Positions 60,686 to 64,000 of a stretch of DNA of 64,000 nt are shown one piece after another. A model generated the notes under the pieces. The model was not told the origin of the DNA, did not search any database, and saw only the letters and a program-made list of their open reading frames with translations. The position numbers and the translations under genes were made by a program. This stretch comes from Lutibacter flavus. GTDB lineage: Bacteria; Bacteroidota; Bacteroidia; Flavobacteriales; Flavobacteriaceae. The DNA is taken from positions 1,204,003-1,268,002 of the forward strand of contig NZ_FZNX01000001.1 of NCBI RefSeq assembly GCF_900188355.1, read 5' to 3'. Numbering within the stretch: position 1 is the first letter of the stretch; the number at the start of each line of letters is the position of its first letter.

Positions 60686-62674
60686 ATGCAATTCAAATTA
60701 GAATCAAATTTTAAACCAACAGGAGATCAACCTGAAGCAATAAAACAATTGGTAAGTGGTATAAATTCTAACGAAAAATATCAAACCTTACTTGGTGTAA
60801 CTGGTTCAGGAAAAACATTTACTGTAGCTAATTTGATTGAGCAAGTTCAAAAACCAACCTTGGTTTTAGCACATAATAAAACATTGGCTGCACAGCTTTA
60901 TTCAGAATTTAAACAATTTTTCCCTTCTAATTCAGTAGAATATTTTGTTTCCTATTACGATTATTATCAACCAGAAGCTTTTTTACCTACAACTGGAACC
61001 TTTATTGAAAAGGATTTGTCTATTAATGAAGATATTGAAAAGCTAAGAATTAGTGCTTCATCTGCCCTACTTTCAGGAAGAAGAGATGTAATTATTGTTG
61101 CATCGGTTTCATGTATTTATGGTATCGGAAACCCTGTAGAATTTAAGAAAAATATCATTTATATTGAAGTTGATCAAACCATTTCAAGAACACAATTTTT
61201 AAAATTATTGGTTGCCAGTTTATATTCCAGAACCGAAACTGAGATAAGTAGTGGGACTTTTAAAGTAAAAGGAGACACGATAACTGTGTACCCATCTTAT
61301 GGTGAACACGCATATCGAATTCATTTTTTTGGAGATGATATTGAAGAAATTGAAAGCTTTGATGTTACTAATAACCAAGTTGTTGAAAAATTTGAGCAGC
61401 TTACAATTTATCCTGCAAATTTATTTGTTACCTCTCCTGATGTTTTACAAAATGCGATTCATGCTATTCAGGAAGATTTAGTAAAGCAAGTTGATTATTT
61501 TAAAGAAATTGGTAAACATTTAGAGGCAAAACGACTAAAAGAACGTACCGAATTTGATCTAGAAATGATTCGTGAATTGGGTTATTGCAGTGGAATTGAA
61601 AATTACTCTCGTTATTTAGATGGAAGAGAAAGAGGAACAAGGCCCTTCTGTTTATTGGATTATTTTCCAAATGATTATTTAATGGTTATTGATGAAAGTC
61701 ACGTAACAATTCCTCAGGTACATGCAATGTATGGTGGAGACCGATCCAGAAAAGTAAATCTGGTAGATTATGGATTTAGATTACCGGCAGCAATGGATAA
61801 CAGACCTCTAAAATTTGAAGAGTTTGAGGAAATTCAAAATCAGGTAATTTATGTGAGCGCCACACCAGCGGATTATGAATTACAAAAAACTGAAGGTGTT
61901 TTTGTAGAACAAATAATCAGGCCGACAGGTTTACTGGATCCAGAAATTCAAGTACGTCCAAGCCTCAACCAAATAGATGATTTAATTGAAGAAATTCAGG
62001 TTAGAGTTGAAAAAGATGAACGTACTTTGGTTACGACTTTAACCAAAAGAATGGCTGAAGAATTAACCAAATATTTAAGTAGAATTCAAATTAGATGCCG
62101 TTATATTCATTCTGATGTAGATACTTTAGAGCGTGTTGAAATAATGCAAGATTTAAGAAAAGGTTTGTTTGATGTTTTAATTGGTGTAAACTTATTACGT
62201 GAAGGATTGGATTTACCTGAAGTTTCATTAGTTGCAATTTTAGATGCTGATAAAGAAGGTTTTTTACGCTCGCACCGTTCTCTTACACAAACAATTGGTA
62301 GAGCAGCAAGAAATGTAAATGGAATTGCAATTATGTATGCTGATAAAATTACTAGAAGTATGCAATTAACAATAGATGAGACCGAAAGAAGGCGCGAAAA
62401 GCAAATTGCCTATAATACTGCAAACAATATTACACCAACTCAAATTAAAAAAAGCATTGAAAATACGCTGGCAAAAAACACAGTGTCATCCTATCATTAT
62501 GACAATTCAATAGATATGGCTGCTGAAGAAGAATTAGCTTATTTAAGTAAAGATGAAATTGAAAAGCGAATTAGAGAAAAGCGTAAACAAATGGAAGCAG
62601 CTGCAAAAGCGTTGGATTTTATTGTTGCGGCCAAACTTCGTGATGAAATAAAATTATTAAAGGAAAAAATTTAG
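60686..62674 (+). CDS. uvrB: excinuclease ABC subunit UvrB
   Basis: This is the damage-verification helicase of nucleotide excision repair, partner of UvrA and UvrC. At 662 residues it has the Walker A GVTGSGKT (about 37-44), the beta-hairpin region YFVSYYDYYQPEAF, the DESH box as VIDESHVTIPQ, motifs V-VI (GVNLLREGLDLPE, QTIGRAARN) and the C-terminal UVR domain (KQMEAAAKALDFIVAAKLRDEI). A large dispersed repeat and a terminator follow the stop. Confidence 0.97.
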   Translation: MQFKLESNFKPTGDQPEAIKQLVSGINSNEKYQTLLGVTGSGKTFTVANLIEQVQKPTLVLAHNKTLAAQLYSEFKQFFPSNSVEYFVSYYDYYQPEAFLPTTGTFIEKDLSINEDIEKLRISASSALLSGRRDVIIVASVSCIYGIGNPVEFKKNIIYIEVDQTISRTQFLKLLVASLYSRTETEISSGTFKVKGDTITVYPSYGEHAYRIHFFGDDIEEIESFDVTNNQVVEKFEQLTIYPANLFVTSPDVLQNAIHAIQEDLVKQVDYFKEIGKHLEAKRLKERTEFDLEMIRELGYCSGIENYSRYLDGRERGTRPFCLLDYFPNDYLMVIDESHVTIPQVHAMYGGDRSRKVNLVDYGFRLPAAMDNRPLKFEEFEEIQNQVIYVSATPADYELQKTEGVFVEQIIRPTGLLDPEIQVRPSLNQIDDLIEEIQVRVEKDERTLVTTLTKRMAEELTKYLSRIQIRCRYIHSDVDTLERVEIMQDLRKGLFDVLIGVNLLREGLDLPEVSLVAILDADKEGFLRSHRSLTQTIGRAARNVNGIAIMYADKITRSMQLTIDETERRREKQIAYNTANNITPTQIKKSIENTLAKNTVSSYHYDNSIDMAAEEELAYLSKDEIEKRIREKRKQMEAAAKALDFIVAAKLRDEIKLLKEKI

Positions 62675-62678
62675 TTAC

Positions 62679-62774
62679 GTCATTGCGAAAGAAACGCAGT
62701 GAAATGAAGCAATCTGCAACTTATAAAACCATATTGCTTCAGTCATTCTTCCTTCGCAAAATATTCAAAATGAC
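62679..62774. repeat. dispersed imperfect palindrome, family C
   Basis: The element opens GTCATTGCGAA (62679-62689) and closes with ...TTCGCAAAA...ATGAC at 62774, with inner arms AAGCAAT (near 62707) and ATTGCTTC (near 62733). This matches the well-known bacterial interspersed element of the GTCATTGCGA...GAAGCAATCT kind (recalled). Both halves have decayed slightly. It lies between convergent uvrB and the transaldolase gene. Confidence 0.7.
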
Positions 62775-62794
62775 AATAAAACCATTAATAGAAT

Positions 62795-62826
62795 AAAAAA
62801 AAGCCTCACAATGTGAGGCTTTTTTT
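62795..62826. terminator. two-way terminator between uvrB and the transaldolase gene
   Basis: The stem GCCTCAC/GTGAGGC with an AAT loop is flanked by A and T runs (62796-62826) and works in both directions, 22 nt before the transaldolase stop. Confidence 0.9.
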
Positions 62827-62848
62827 ATATCTAAATTCGAAAATCGAA

Positions 62849-63502
62849 TTAGTTTCCTTTTTGGTAATCAGCTAAAAACTGGGCTAAACCGCTATCCGTT
62901 AAAGGGTGTTTTAACAATCCTTTAATTGCACTTAATGGTCCTGTCATTACATCAGCACCAATTTTTGCACAATCAATAATATGCATTGTATGACGAACTG
63001 ACGCTGCTAAAATTTGAGTTTCAAAACCATAATTGTCATAAATATGTCTTATTTCAGAAATAAGGTGCAAACCATCTGTAGAAATATCATCTAAACGACC
63101 AATAAAAGGTGACATATAAGTTGCCCCTGCTTTTGCAGCTAGCAATGCTTGACCTACTGAAAAAATCAACGTTACATTTGTTCTAATTCCTTTGTCAGAA
63201 AAATATTTACACGCTTTTACTCCATCAGCAATCATTGGTAATTTTACCACAATTTGAGGGTGCAAGGCTGCTAAAGCTTCTCCTTCTTTAACCATTCCTG
63301 CAAAATCTGTTGCAATTACCTCTGCACTTACATCTCCATCAACAATATTACAAATATCTACATAGTGTTTTAATATATTGTCTGAACCTGTAATTCCTTC
63401 TTTAGCCATTAAGGATGGGTTTGTAGTAACTCCATCTAAAACCCCTAAGGCTTGTGCTTCTTTAATTTGATCTAAGTTTGCTGTGTCAATAAAAAATTTC
63501 AT
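62849..63502 (-). CDS. fsa: transaldolase / fructose-6-phosphate aldolase
   Basis: 217 residues, the short (subfamily 3B) form. Family motifs are [27 protein letters not shown], the Schiff-base Lys87 in [28 protein letters not shown] and ILAASVRH. It moves dihydroxyacetone units between sugar phosphates or splits fructose 6-phosphate; in this phylum the short form serves as transaldolase in the pentose phosphate pathway. A TATATTTG box (minus strand, 63536-63529) lies 26 nt upstream. Confidence 0.93.
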   Translation of the reverse strand: MKFFIDTANLDQIKEAQALGVLDGVTTNPSLMAKEGITGSDNILKHYVDICNIVDGDVSAEVIATDFAGMVKEGEALAALHPQIVVKLPMIADGVKACKYFSDKGIRTNVTLIFSVGQALLAAKAGATYMSPFIGRLDDISTDGLHLISEIRHIYDNYGFETQILAASVRHTMHIIDCAKIGADVMTGPLSAIKGLLKHPLTDSGLAQFLADYQKGN

Positions 63503-63955
63503 TCTCCTATTTTTAATTAATTAAGTTACAAATATAAAATAATAGAATGGATAAAAAATGAATAAAAGTGAAAAAAGAAGTTTGTAAGTGTGTTTTTAAC
63601 ACTTTTAAAAGAAAAACAACAAAAATATCATTTTATCTCCAAATAAATTTAAATGATAATGTTTCATTAATAAATTCTCATAAATCTTATCGGGTAATGC
63701 ATTTTTTAAAATAATAGAAAATTTCTGCATAAAATTCCCTACTTCGCGTATTATTTATTAATTCTCACTTATTTTCTTCTATAAAAAGTAGACAAATCTT
63801 TGGTTTTTGAACCGCTAGGGAAGAAAAAAATATCATTCATTTAAAACAGAATTTTAATTTACATATAATACTACCTGATTTAAAGCCTAAGAAAGTTGTA
63901 TTTTTGTTAAAGATTTTTTATATTAAAGTGCTATTTTGAATTATATTGAGGACCT
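63503..63955. other. 453-nt intergenic region
   Basis: This stretch lies between the transaldolase gene (-) and the gene entering at 63956 (+). It holds the transaldolase -7 box (63529-63536, minus) and a TATTTTTG box on the plus strand (63899-63906) that would give a leader of about 43 nt. An 8-bp inverted repeat, TATCATTT (63626-63633) and AAATGATA (63651-63658), lies between. No reading frame or tRNA is visible. Confidence 0.45.
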
Positions 63956-64000
63956 ATGAAAAAAAATATTTTTATTACAGCTATTTTATGTTTCTTTTTA
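63956..64000 (+). CDS. start of an exported protein (3' truncated by window edge)
   Basis: Only 15 codons are present: MKKNIFITAILCFFL, the beginning of a signal peptide. A promoter box lies at 63899-63906. The identity cannot be told from this part. Confidence 0.5.
   Translation, partial: MKKNIFITAILCFFL

Noticed and set aside
1-64000. tRNA, rRNA, tmRNA, RNase P or SRP RNA genes
   Set aside because: I looked for TTCGANTC-type arms, cloverleaf ends with CCA and known conserved cores and found none I could support.

Overview
This is a gene-dense, AT-rich chromosomal segment of a member of the Bacteroidota, most likely a marine Flavobacteriaceae. The evidence is a T9SS type B sorting domain (gliding-motility-associated C-terminus), Bacteroidota-type leucine-rich-repeat lipoproteins, DUF4295 next to rpmG and rpmB, the bacillithiol enzyme BshC, a menaquinone pathway, and many promoters of the Bacteroidota form TTG-N19-21-TAnnTTTG. 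Shine-Dalgarno signals are weak. I see no rRNA, tRNA, CRISPR array, transposase, integrase or phage gene. The genus cannot be fixed from this window.

Layout. 0-3 kb: tail of fdhD, a noncoding stretch with its own promoter and strong secondary structure, a 43-codon exported peptide gene, a membrane protein, manA and a membrane-anchored peroxiredoxin. 3-8.5 kb: a purine deaminase, small membrane proteins, the queD/idi pair, a MarR regulator and prfC. 8.5-14 kb: a LolC/E-type permease, a DUF1343 (NamZ-type) muramidase lipoprotein, and a sugar-porter/GH32 pair behind a LacI-like operator. 14-23 kb: housekeeping (argS, lpdA, bshC plus a methyltransferase), a serine hydrolase and several small proteins. 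23-31 kb: two paralogous LRR surface lipoproteins, the second with a very recent internal 228-bp duplication, both preceded by CRP/FNR-like dyads; then a large secreted M14 peptidase. 31-39 kb: rimO, an amidase, ftsY, rpmB-rpmG-DUF4295, cinA, a FAH-family hydrolase and menB. 39-49 kb: a GAF protein, an HD-domain protein fused to a Pycsar-effector-type membrane domain, and a three-gene operon of exported proteins. 49-55 kb: a short CvfB-like protein, menD, a membrane AraC regulator, an isochorismate synthase, a thioesterase and two conserved hypothetical proteins. 55-64 kb: an ABC exporter, the T9SS-sorted protein, uvrB, a transaldolase and the start of another exported protein.

How genes work together. 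menB, menD, an isochorismate synthase and a hotdog thioesterase make menaquinone and are spread over 16 kb rather than packed in one operon. The MFS transporter and GH32 enzyme would take up and split fructose-containing sugars. LolC/E and NamZ share a divergent start region and both act at the cell envelope. Convergent gene pairs are often closed by long, perfect, two-way hairpin terminators.

The most unusual element is 42,781-48,845. Its first gene joins a calcineurin-like phosphoesterase, a middle region with protein-kinase-like motifs (HipA/Fam20 style) and an Omp85-type barrel. The second gene is an esterase-fold protein whose nucleophile position reads Thr instead of Ser, and the third is a papain-like protease. 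Immediately upstream and divergent lies the HD-PycTM fusion. I would look here first for an undescribed system.
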